DNA of 64,000 bases from Arcuatula senhousia (taxonomy: Eukaryota; Mollusca; Bivalvia; Mytilida; Mytilidae). This document shows positions 45,565-53,478 of this stretch, in pieces. The stretch's first letter is position 1, and each line of letters starts with the position of its first letter. Below the pieces are notes generated by a model, which saw only the letters and a program-made list of their open reading frames with translations, had not been told where the DNA came from and made no database searches. The stretch spans positions 4,278,001 to 4,342,000 of the forward strand of contig OZ020304.1 of the NCBI GenBank assembly GCA_963971305.1, read 5' to 3'. Made by a program: the position numbers and the translations under genes.

Positions 45565-46504
45565 ATGACAGACATAGAAGAGCAAGTGTCCCTTCATGAA
45601 GAAGGTGCCACTTTATCGGCCAAACGCATTGACGAAGCACGTGGCCACAAGTCTGACGATCAGTCTGTCCAAAGAGACAATAACGAGACTGATCAAGGAC
45701 AAAAGAAGGTTTATCGGAAAAGGCCAAAGTATGCCACTGACTCCGAATCTTCATCTTCAACGGACAGTTCCTCTTCCTCCAGTGATTCGGACAGTGACCG
45801 CCGGAAAAGGGGGAAAAAGAGGAAGAGATCCAAAGCCACAAAGCATGGCAAGAGACATAGACACGGATCTTCTTCTGATTCTAGTATCGGTAGTGATACG
45901 GACAAGCGGGACGTACAGCCGTCAGAAGTCCGCTCGGTTGTCAGCGAAACCGTGTCCAATGTAACGACTAGTGGTTATAGTCGTTTCAATCCCCATAAAA
46001 AGGAGAAAAAGGGGATATGTTTCTCCAAGGATATGGAAGATTTCCTTGATGATAATTTTAACCGCTTTATCCCTCACCATAAAATACAAGACTTAATCTT
46101 AAACACATTACCGGTGCCAGATTATAAAGGCTTTGAAATCCGCAAAATTGATCCGTAGTAATTCTATCATGGACGAATGCGATGGTAGACAATCTGATAG
46201 ATTTGATAAAGCCTTAATCAGTGTACAAGGTAAACTTATGGAAACTATGGGACCATTAGGTCATCTCTGGCATATGTTCGAGACCATAAGGTCTAAAGTG
46301 AACTCGCCGAATGATGAGGCACGTGGTCAGGTGGATGCAGTGGATTTCCATCACATATTGGATCTTACCGAAAAAACAATTTGTTTATTGGGCCAGACTA
46401 ATGTCTCCATAAATTATCAAAGACGCCTTGCAATTTTGGAAAAAATTAATAAACAAGACCCGAAAAAAGCAAGATCATTGCTAAGAGACAAACAGGAATG
46501 TTAG
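45565..46504 (+). pseudogene. Gag-like region of the DIRS-like element, with frameshift and stop
   Basis: The first ATG is at 45565 (Met-Thr-Asp-Ile-Glu-Glu). The N-terminus is acidic and Ser-rich (Ser-Ser-Ser-Thr-Asp-Ser-Ser run) with a basic Arg/Lys/His block. The frame ends at 46158, but homology-like sequence continues in the next frame from 46133 to a TAG at 46502-46504. The same frame reopens at once with a Lys/Gly/Arg-rich tail (to about 46820) suited to nucleic-acid binding. Single-base slippage near 46132 plus a nonsense change is simplest; recoding cannot be excluded. Assigned as Gag by position and composition. Confidence 0.65.
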
Positions 46505-49500
46505 GCTAAGAATGACAAACATTTGTTTGGTGAAGAGTTCAAAGTTGAACTGAAAGAATTTAGCAAGACTAAGAAAGAGGCTTCTGAAATATCATCCGCT
46601 CTAGGGATTAAACACCACAAAAAGCGGAAGAAAATAAAACATGATTCCTCGAAGCGTAGTCATGCATATGTAGAGGACAGAGACAAATACCCAGACATTG
46701 TGCATCCGCCCTTTCACTTCAAGCCTTCGGGTCGTACGGGAGATAGATACCCAGGAGGCAAGAACAAAGGAAAATACCCCCGAGGTGGTTCCAATAGTAA
46801 GCCAAGAGGAGGATCAAGGTATGTACAATTATGCTTTAAATCCTTCTTGTCAAGAAAACATGATTCTAGAATTGAAAGATCTAGAAAAGGACATTCTGAC
46901 AGGCATAAAAAGTCTGAATCTTTTAACCTTATCTCAGAATCTCCCGATATCGGGAAGGTTACATCACTTCATAAAGAATTGGTTAAAAATCACAACAGAC
47001 AAAACGATATTAAAAAATGTAGAAGGGATAGAAATAAATTTCATGTCATATCCAGAGCAATATCAAAAACCAAGAATAGCGGTATTAAATCAGACAGAAA
47101 AAGAATTAATGACAAACGAAGTTCAAGAAATGTTGTCAAAAGAGGTCATTCACCTAGTAACACCTTGCATAAATCAATATCTAAGCAACTGGTTTTTGGT
47201 TCCGAAGAAAGACGGGGGTCAGAGGCCAGTATTAAATCTCAAACACCTGAACAAACACATTATGTATCAGCACTTCAAAATGGAGGGTCTGTTCATGATC
47301 AAAGATCTCCTAAGGTGCAAAGATTACATGATAAAAATAGATCTAAAAGAAGCATACTCAGTTCTGCCAATTTGTCAAAAGCACAGAAAATTTCTAAGAT
47401 TCGAATGGGAAGGGAAGTTGTACGAACACACGGCACTTCCATTCGGACTAGCAGAGGGTCCAAGATTATTCACAAAAACATTAAAACCGGTAGTGGGTCT
47501 GTTAAGACGAATGGGAATACGCCTTATAATATACTTGGACGACATTCTTCTCATGGCGGAAAATCCTCAAAAGTTAGAAATTCACAGAAATTCAACGCTG
47601 TTCCTTCTTCAAAACCTGGGGTTTTTGGTAAATTGGAAAAAATCAAAACTACTTCCGACCCAAAGGTTGGATTTTCTGGGGTTTCAAATAGACAGTGTAA
47701 AAATGATGTTTTACCTTCCGGGGGACAAAGTAGCCCAAATAAAAGGGAAATGTGTAGAAATATTAAATGCAAAGAAAGTGACAGTCAGACAGGTAGCGCA
47801 ATTAACGGGAAAACTGTCGTCCTCAATGCAAGCAATTTTTCCGGCAGGCTTACAAAGTCGATTTCTCCAAATGGAGCAAATCAAAGGTCTTCTAATGAAA
47901 AAATCTTACGAACAAGAAATAGAACTCTCACAAAAAGCAAGGGAAGAATTAATTTGGTGGATAACCAAAATAGAAGAATTCAACGGAAAAGCAATTATTT
48001 CCCCTTGTCCAGATTATGTTATGACCTCCGACGCCTCAAATCTAGGGTGGGGGGCTTCTTTTCAAAACGAAAGTACAGGTGGCATGTGGGGGGATCACGA
48101 AATAGACTTGCATATAAACGCAAAAGAATTATTAGCGGCATTTTTAGCCTTGCAAACGTTCGCAAAAGACAAAAGGCATGTAGCAATTCATCTCAAAGTA
48201 GACAACATATCAGCCAAGTCTTACATCAATCGGTTAGGGGGTACCAAATCATTAGACCTAAATGTAATAATGAAAAAAATTTGGGATTGGTGCCAGATAA
48301 GGGGGATAACCCTCACCGCCGAACACTTGCCCGGGGACCAGAACTTTGTAGCGGACTGGCACTCGAGGAATGTCCAAGATTCCAGCGATTGGAGTCTCAA
48401 TCAGAGTGTCTTCGATCAAATTCAGACAATAACGGGTCCCTTAGAGATAGACCTGTTTGCATCCAGACTAAACTTCAAAATAAAGAAGTATGTGAGCTGG
48501 AGACCGGATCCGTTGAGTTATGCGACGGACGCTTTTCTGATGTCCTGGACATCACAAACGGGTTATGCATTCCCTCCCTTTGCACTGATAGGTCGTTGTT
48601 TGGCCAAGGCCAGAAAAGACAATGCGACAATTCTACTGATAGCTCCTGCTTGGCAGGCTCAGCCATGGTACCCGATGATACTGGAAATGTTGATTCAGGA
48701 TCCAATAAAAATCCCAAATTTTCCCGATCTACTATTGTCACCCAGGGGGGAACAGCATCCCTTAATATTAACAGGAGCGATGAATCTAGTCGCCTGGAAA
48801 ATTTCGGGGGTGACGGCTTTACAGCAAACTTATCAAAAGCAGCTTCTACCCTTCATGAAAAAGCCTGGAGACCAGGTACATTACGATCTTACAAAAGCTC
48901 CTGGGGAAAATGGGTCAGCTGGTGTAGTGAACAATCGATTAATCCAGTTCAGGCCACTTTGGCAGATACCATAGAATTCCTCACTAAATTGTTCAAAGAC
49001 GGGTTAAAATATAGAACTATTAATACATATAGGTCTGCATTGTCTAAGTATCATCCATTAATTGAGGGGACACAGGTTGGGAAACATCCCTTTGTTGTAC
49101 GACATATGAGAGCAATATTTAATGAAAGAACGCCCACGTCAAAATATGGTTTTACGTGGGATGTTGACATAGTTTTAAATGAAATTTTGTCATGGGGAAA
49201 TAATGATGATATGGATTTAAAATTATTATCTTGGAAATTAGTCATGCTTTTGGCGTTGACCTCTGCAGGTAGATCTTCAGAACTAGGCATGTTAAATTGT
49301 AACTATATGAAACAACAAGGTACTAAGATGTTTTTTGATCTAACAAAACATACCAAAACTTGTCGCCCGGGATCAAAACCAAAATCATTGTCTTTTGATT
49401 CGTTTCCTGAAGATAAGAACTTATGTGTTGTAACTTGCATTAATAATTACATTTTACGTACAAAATCTTGGAGAAATATTAATGATAAAACTGATCGTTC

Positions 49501-49774
49501 TTGGCTTCTTCTCAGTTATGTTAAGCCCCACAATCCTATTGTATCTTCTTCAATTGCGAGATGGTTGAAAGAAACCATCAAAAAAGCAGGAATTTCAGGA
49601 ATATTCACAGGTCACTCAACTCGATCTGCTTCTACCAGCAAAGCTAAAAGAGTTGGGTTATCGTCACAGGATGTGATCAATCAAGCCAATTGGACTAACC
49701 AGTCCACTTTCATGCGTTTTTATTGCAAACCTGTAATTCAGAATAACTATCAACAAGCTGTACTTACGAGGTAA
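46505..49774 (+). CDS. Tyrosine recombinase of the DIRS-like element, in a long overlapping frame
   Basis: This frame is open from the Gag stop at 46502 to 49774 with no certain start; it crosses the entire RT gene. The recognisable recombinase occupies about 48770-49774: an N-terminal core-binding part (Trp-Arg-Pro-Gly-Thr-Leu-Arg-Ser-Tyr), then the catalytic Arg at 49271-49273 (Ala-Gly-Arg-Ser-Ser-Glu-Leu), HxxR with His at 49613 and Arg at 49622, and the nucleophile Tyr at 49721-49723 (Met-Arg-Phe-Tyr-Cys). Such enzymes integrate the circular DNA form of DIRS elements. The upstream part is Ser/Lys/Arg-rich with no known domain. A GT donor at 49771 could replace the last codons by splicing. 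Confidence 0.82.
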   Translation, partial: AKNDKHLFGEEFKVELKEFSKTKKEASEISSALGIKHHKKRKKIKHDSSKRSHAYVEDRDKYPDIVHPPFHFKPSGRTGDRYPGGKNKGKYPRGGSNSKPRGGSRYVQLCFKSFLSRKHDSRIERSRKGHSDRHKKSESFNLISESPDIGKVTSLHKELVKNHNRQNDIKKCRRDRNKFHVISRAISKTKNSGIKSDRKRINDKRSSRNVVKRGHSPSNTLHKSISKQLVFGSEERRGSEASIKSQTPEQTHYVSALQNGGSVHDQRSPKVQRLHDKNRSKRSILSSANLSKAQKISKIRMGREVVRTHGTSIRTSRGSKIIHKNIKTGSGSVKTNGNTPYNILGRHSSHGGKSSKVRNSQKFNAVPSSKPGVFGKLEKIKTTSDPKVGFSGVSNRQCKNDVLPSGGQSSPNKREMCRNIKCKESDSQTGSAINGKTVVLNASNFSGRLTKSISPNGANQRSSNEKILRTRNRTLTKSKGRINLVDNQNRRIQRKSNYFPLSRLCYDLRRLKSRVGGFFSKRKYRWHVGGSRNRLAYKRKRIISGIFSLANVRKRQKACSNSSQSRQHISQVLHQSVRGYQIIRPKCNNEKNLGLVPDKGDNPHRRTLARGPELCSGLALEECPRFQRLESQSECLRSNSDNNGSLRDRPVCIQTKLQNKEVCELETGSVELCDGRFSDVLDITNGLCIPSLCTDRSLFGQGQKRQCDNSTDSSCLAGSAMVPDDTGNVDSGSNKNPKFSRSTIVTQGGTASLNINRSDESSRLENFGGDGFTANLSKAASTLHEKAWRPGTLRSYKSSWGKWVSWCSEQSINPVQATLADTIEFLTKLFKDGLKYRTINTYRSALSKYHPLIEGTQVGKHPFVVRHMRAIFNERTPTSKYGFTWDVDIVLNEILSWGNNDDMDLKLLSWKLVMLLALTSAGRSSELGMLNCNYMKQQGTKMFFDLTKHTKTCRPGSKPKSLSFDSFPEDKNLCVVTCINNYILRTKSWRNINDKTDRSWLLLSYVKPHNPIVSSSIARWLKETIKKAGISGIFTGHSTRSASTSKAKRVGLSSQDVINQANWTNQSTFMRFYCKPVIQNNYQQAVLTR
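46821..48974 (+). CDS. DIRS-like RT / RNase H / methyltransferase-like polyprotein
   Basis: The open frame extends from 46698; the first ATG is at 46821, giving 717 residues. RT motifs in order: FLVPKKDGGQRPVLNLKHLN, then Lys-Ile-Asp-Leu-Lys-Glu-Ala-Tyr, then PFGL, then catalytic YLDD at residues 238-241, then LGF. RNase H follows with Asp404 in TSDAS, a Glu in Asn-Ala-Lys-Glu-Leu, an Asp in Val-Asp-Asn, and DWHSR. After it, EIDLFASRLN, the YVSWRPDP block and AFPPF resemble the Dam-like methyltransferase region of DIRS elements, with a non-standard catalytic motif. It would copy the element's RNA. The whole frame is overlapped by another open frame. Confidence 0.88.
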   Translation: MYNYALNPSCQENMILELKDLEKDILTGIKSLNLLTLSQNLPISGRLHHFIKNWLKITTDKTILKNVEGIEINFMSYPEQYQKPRIAVLNQTEKELMTNEVQEMLSKEVIHLVTPCINQYLSNWFLVPKKDGGQRPVLNLKHLNKHIMYQHFKMEGLFMIKDLLRCKDYMIKIDLKEAYSVLPICQKHRKFLRFEWEGKLYEHTALPFGLAEGPRLFTKTLKPVVGLLRRMGIRLIIYLDDILLMAENPQKLEIHRNSTLFLLQNLGFLVNWKKSKLLPTQRLDFLGFQIDSVKMMFYLPGDKVAQIKGKCVEILNAKKVTVRQVAQLTGKLSSSMQAIFPAGLQSRFLQMEQIKGLLMKKSYEQEIELSQKAREELIWWITKIEEFNGKAIISPCPDYVMTSDASNLGWGASFQNESTGGMWGDHEIDLHINAKELLAAFLALQTFAKDKRHVAIHLKVDNISAKSYINRLGGTKSLDLNVIMKKIWDWCQIRGITLTAEHLPGDQNFVADWHSRNVQDSSDWSLNQSVFDQIQTITGPLEIDLFASRLNFKIKKYVSWRPDPLSYATDAFLMSWTSQTGYAFPPFALIGRCLAKARKDNATILLIAPAWQAQPWYPMILEMLIQDPIKIPNFPDLLLSPRGEQHPLILTGAMNLVAWKISGVTALQQTYQKQLLPFMKKPGDQVHYDLTKAPGENGSAGVVNNRLIQFRPLWQIP

Positions 49775-50012
49775 GCTTTAAACTAACACTGGAATATCTT
49801 GTTGAGGTTTATGATATGAAATTCTGAATTTCATAAGCACACGAAGTGTGTGAAATGGAATTCTAATTTTATAAATAAACCGAAACAAGATATGAAAGTG
49901 TTCCCTCCCACCCCCGCCGTCTTTCATATTGATGTATTCGGTTAATATTAATTTTCACACACTAGAATATATGTACTATTCTGAATTTTAAAGGTTTACT
50001 TTTATTTTTCAG
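49771..50012 (+). other. Possible intron containing the internal complementary region
   Basis: The recombinase frame reaches GAG/GTAAGC at 49771, a good donor, and a strong acceptor TTTTATTTTTCAG ends at 50012. Splicing would remove the whole internal complementary region and swap the stop at 49772 for four codons and TAG at 50023. This is a sequence-motif inference only. Confidence 0.4.
49785..49902. repeat. Internal complementary region of the DIRS-like element
   Basis: The first part (AACACTGGAATATCTTGTTG to GATATGAAATT) is the reverse complement of the left end; the second (CTGAATTTCATAAGCAC to AAGTGTT) is the reverse complement of the right end. The join falls in the shared AATT. It follows the recombinase stop by about 10 bases. 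Confidence 0.88.
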
Positions 50013-50072
50013 ATATCAGAAGTAGACGAATGATGGGACCATATGATGATATGACGAAGGAGCTCATGCTTT

Positions 50073-50078
50073 AATAAA
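50073..50078 (+). terminator. Possible polyadenylation signal
   Basis: AATAAA about 50 bases after the alternative recombinase stop, followed by a T-rich stretch. Suits 3' end formation of the element's transcript. Confidence 0.35.
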
Positions 50079-50544
50079 TGTCGTTTTCACAATTCGTTTG
50101 TTTTTACTAGTTCCAGACAATAAATTTTATTTTGTCAATTAAGACTCATCAGAAGCGCTCTAGCAATAATTCCACTAATAATGGAGAATATGGTTCAGGA
50201 GAGATAACTCTATTTCAATTGCTTTAGGCTAGGTTTGAACATAAATTATGAAATGTCAATGACCTTCTCAAAAATCCAAATCAACAAATAGGATAAATGA
50301 TTTGTTTATATGTTGCCGGCACTTATCAGATAAGATGTATGCCAGATGGTGCAAAAATGTCTTGTTATCCACATGAATGGATTTTCTCACCATAATCATA
50401 TTGGTCAGATTACTAATTATCAAGGGAGTAGGCTAATAAGTAATTTGCTGGTGTATGTACGTACAGTCCATCAAGTTTTTAAATTAAAAGATCGTCTCAG
50501 GTTTTTTTTTTTATAATGGTATCTTATTGAGGTTTTTCTCTTTT

Positions 50545-50715
50545 TATCTAGATGGACCTTGCGACCTCAGGCCCCTTTTTAAAGCGACCTTGCGACCTGA
50601 GGGGGGTACCCTGCTGGAGCCCCATGTGTATATAATTGTAATTGTATTGGTAACAATCCTGTATTTGGATTTTAGACCAAATAAAAATTCTGTTCTGTTC
50701 TGTTCTGTTGTCAGA
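50545..50715 (+). mobile_element. Short retroposon-like segment with (TTCTG)n tail
   Basis: GACCTTGCGACCTCAGG is repeated nearby as GACCTTGCGACCTGAGG. It is followed by GCTGGAGCCCCATGTGTATA and a tail GACCAAATAAAAATTCTGTT with four TTCTG units. Such simple-repeat tails mark some non-LTR retrotransposon 3' ends, so this may be a small insertion in the DIRS-like element. Not classified further. Confidence 0.42.
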
Positions 50716-50780
50716 TTCCATGGTACATGTGTAGTATGCAAAAAACTGTTTCCTTGTTTTCTCTTTACTGGACGCTTTTC

Positions 50781-50865
50781 AGTAAGAGAATGAGGAAATG
50801 CACGTGGAACATGCATTATCTTTGGGATTGGCTAGCCAGGCTGCGTGCGCAGCAAGAGATAACAC
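50781..50865. repeat. Right inverted terminal repeat of the DIRS-like element
   Basis: AGTAAGAGAATGAGG to GATAACAC, inverse of the left repeat. The right extension runs to 50943 (CACACACTTCGTGTGC region) and matches the second half of the internal region. Confidence 0.88.
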
Positions 50866-50943
50866 TTTCATATCTTGTTTCGGTTTATTTATAAAATTAG
50901 AATTCCATTTCACACACTTCGTGTGCTTATGAAATTCAGAATT

Positions 50944-51381
50944 ATCATTATAATGGTATGGAACAACGCTATTTTGAAAAGTTTCAATTCAGACCAACAG
51001 TAGATGTACCTAGTGAATAAAAAGCGTTCAATATTTGAACATTCATCACGCACTATATCTTTCAGCGCACGCAGAACCTTATCACAAACTCAAACCAAAT
51101 CCAATAATACTCTATAAGAACTGTTAGTATGAACAGTTCCGAGTATTGAAAATAAATTTTGTTTATTAGCATTAGGTGTATAGATATTCTTATTGTTATG
51201 TTAAAGACCAAAATATGGAACAGATGACGGGACGGAGACGGAATCATTTATGACCGTAACAATAAGAATTATATTATTATTACCGGTACGCAAATCAATA
51301 TTGTGACAATATGAAATAAAAAGTGCCATAACATTTATTAATTCATGTAATACAAGCGGACAAAAATTCTAATAATCTAAT
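50944..51381. other. Unit DNA with truncated MULE-like left part
   Basis: From about 51163 it matches 9535-9750 and 19540-19758. The preceding 200 bases are not recognised. Confidence 0.4.
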
Positions 51382-51630
51382 GGACAAGATAGAATAAGAG
51401 CAAAATGGCCCCCTGAATATTTTTATGACAAATTTTCCTAAATTGGAATATTGAATTAAAACGTATTTTGTGATTCAGAAGGTACTTTTTTGGGAACATT
51501 ATTATGCATGTGCACAGAAGGATAAAACTATGAAATGTAGCAAAATTGGCTTTAACTGTTACAATAATAAAGGTTTTTGTGAGATTTGAATATGAGTGGA
51601 CCACGAAACAATTTAGTTCTTGTTTGCCAA
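51382..51630. mobile_element. GGACAAG MITE, third copy, right part deleted
   Basis: Matches 9750-10020 and stops at TTTGCCAA, where unit DNA (CACAACCAATAAGTGG) resumes. It keeps the GGTACTTTTTTGGG site that is interrupted at 19862. Confidence 0.6.
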
Positions 51631-51942
51631 CACAACCAATAAGTGGTTTTCGGGTTTTATTTTATCCTGCACATTTCTGGTGAAAACCATTCAAGCCAAC
51701 CATCTCAGACTATGGATGCTGCAGTGTGGGCATTAGAGTGGAACGAACATTCTGCATTTTTTTCTTTGGTTCAACACACATTTTAAGTTCCTTCCATCCT
51801 TCAGGGGTATAAAAAACTGGTTTACTTGACAAATGTTAATGTTTTCTCTTAAATTTGTATTGGCAAGTCAGTTGCGTCAGTTTTAATTTGGTAACAATTT
51901 TAAGGCCATTAATTAGAACAAGCTGAACTTTTAGCGAGCATA

Positions 51943-52478
51943 GCTCGCAAGCGGGCACGAAGTGCCCGCTCGAGCGGAGAGCTCTACGGTATTTGTTTCC
52001 GCGAGAAGTTTGCTAATGCTGATTTAGATTTTTTATGGTCCGGAAAGGGTTATTATTTTTACAGGTCCGGAGTGAATTCTAAAATAATTCATAAGAAAAG
52101 AAATAATGCTTAAAAAAATAATAAAATGCGCTTTTTACAAGAAAATAATATTCTTGAAATAATAAATACACATAAGCTGCTCGTTTCGTCTTTGTTATAT
52201 GCACGTACGAAACTAACGTGTCTCGAAGCTTAATCGCCCCTTACCATCTCGCCCCAAAATAAGCAAATGGAAATATTGGAAATAAAATGATAGCGATAGC
52301 CCTGAATGTCGACATTTAGAACAAATTAATATGAATAAAAAATATATATGAAAAAGATTGTTAGAAATGGAAAAACTTGTTTACCAAATAAACTTATGAA
52401 TTTTGTCATTTTACACATTTTTATTTTTTCACATATTTTCAGGCTATGCTCGCATTTAGGCAATGCCTACTCCATATT
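51943..52478. mobile_element. Unclassified 536-base segment rich in small palindromes
   Basis: It separates unit DNA (GCTGAACTTTTA) from the 7-kb DIRS-ended element; the plain site is at about 15705-15725. It opens with GCGAGCATAGCTCGC and GGGCACGAAGTGCCC, both palindromic, and GCTATGCTCGC near 52444 is the inverse of its start. It may be a small foldback element that pre-dated the neighbouring insertion. Confidence 0.42.
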
Positions 52479-52510
52479 ATTCTTTATCATATATTCGCCT
52501 TCGGTTCTTC

Positions 52511-52694
52511 GAAGTAATCACATAGCTTTTCCCTCTATAAACGGTGAAATGCACTATAGAATATCTCAGTTTAAAGTAAAAAGAAATAGACTATATTTTA
52601 CCTTGACATAGGTTTCTTAAAGTACAATAACCTGTCCTACCACTCTATATATAGATACCTGGTATATAAGGCACCTGGATAACCTGTTTGTCAT
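52511..52694. repeat. Left inverted terminal repeat of the 7-kb element
   Basis: GAAGTAATCACATAGC through AACCTGTTTGTCAT, almost perfectly inverted at 59201-59383. The high identity suggests a recent insertion. Confidence 0.88.
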
Positions 52695-53180
52695 TCTTTC
52701 CTTTTGAGCGGTGAAGTGTACACTTTGGCTTTAGTACACATTTAAATTGTTAAGAAAATTTAATGCTTTGCTTTTGGATTTATTCTAACACTTTTTAGTA
52801 AGTTATTTCTTGAACTATAAAGACTTCATATCAACCTGTTTTTGTTGATTGAATTGCCTTTTAATTGGCAAGATATGTTTCTATGTCATTTTTATTTTGC
52901 TGGACATGCTTTTGCATTTTGTCCTTGTTTGACCTTCACTATTTTAGGCCAAGCTGAATTAGCTTACTAAATTTCTGAGATGTATTTTTATTACTAGAGT
53001 AACAAATATTTAACTGAAGGTCAGTTTTCTGAACAGATTTAGGCTTTTATTGCCGTAAACAACAGATATTTCATATTATGTCAAAAGTATATAATCAAAA
53101 TTTTAGACCATAAGTTCTTTTTGCAATATTTAATATCTTGGCCTAATGTCTGCTTTGTGCAGTGTTTAATTTAGTGTTGC

Positions 53181-53478
53181 CTTGTGCAATAGTATATTTT
53201 ATGGCTAGATGCCTGCCTTGTGCAATAGTATATTTTATGGCTAGATGCCTGCCTTGTGCAATAGTATATTTTATGGCTAGATGCCTGCCTTGTGCAATAG
53301 TATATTTTATGGCTAGATGCCTGCCTTGTGCAATAGTATATTTTATGGTTAGATGCCCGCCTTGTGCAATAGTAAATTTTATGGCTAGATGCCTGCCTTG
53401 TGCAATAGTATATTTTATGGGTAGATGCCCGCCTTGTGCAATAGTATATATTATGGCTAGATGCCTGTCTTGTGCATA
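53181..53478. repeat. 36-bp minisatellite, about eight units
   Basis: CTTGTGCAATAGTATATTTT followed by ATGGCTAGATGCCTGC repeats with starts at 53181, 53217, 53253, 53289, 53325, 53361, 53397 and 53433. Because 36 is a multiple of three, a 105-codon frame with a 12-residue repeat results; this is not taken as a gene. Decayed units continue on both sides (about 53130-53830). Confidence 0.85.

Larger units (their letters stand above)
45307..50943 (+). mobile_element. DIRS-like retrotransposon, nearly complete
   Basis: Inverted terminal repeats (45341-45425 and 50781-50865), outer extensions, and an internal complementary region (49785-49902) that pairs with both extensions define the ends. Between them lie Gag, RT-RNase H-methyltransferase-like and tyrosine recombinase coding regions. 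An AATAAA at 50073 could be a polyadenylation signal. Gag carries a frameshift and a stop, so the copy may be inactive. A short foreign segment lies at 50545-50715. The left end AATTTCATATC and right end GAAATTCAGAATT share AATT. Confidence 0.9.

Noticed and set aside
46523..46820. 46523 as a true start of a 1083-residue protein
   Set aside because: The codon is TTG and follows an in-frame stop; the frame continues Gag rather than starting a new protein.
45307..50943. LTR retrotransposon
   Set aside because: No direct long terminal repeats, protease or DDE integrase; inverted repeats and a tyrosine recombinase indicate DIRS type.
53181..53478. CRISPR-like regular repeat
   Set aside because: Units are directly adjacent without unique spacers, and the DNA is eukaryotic.
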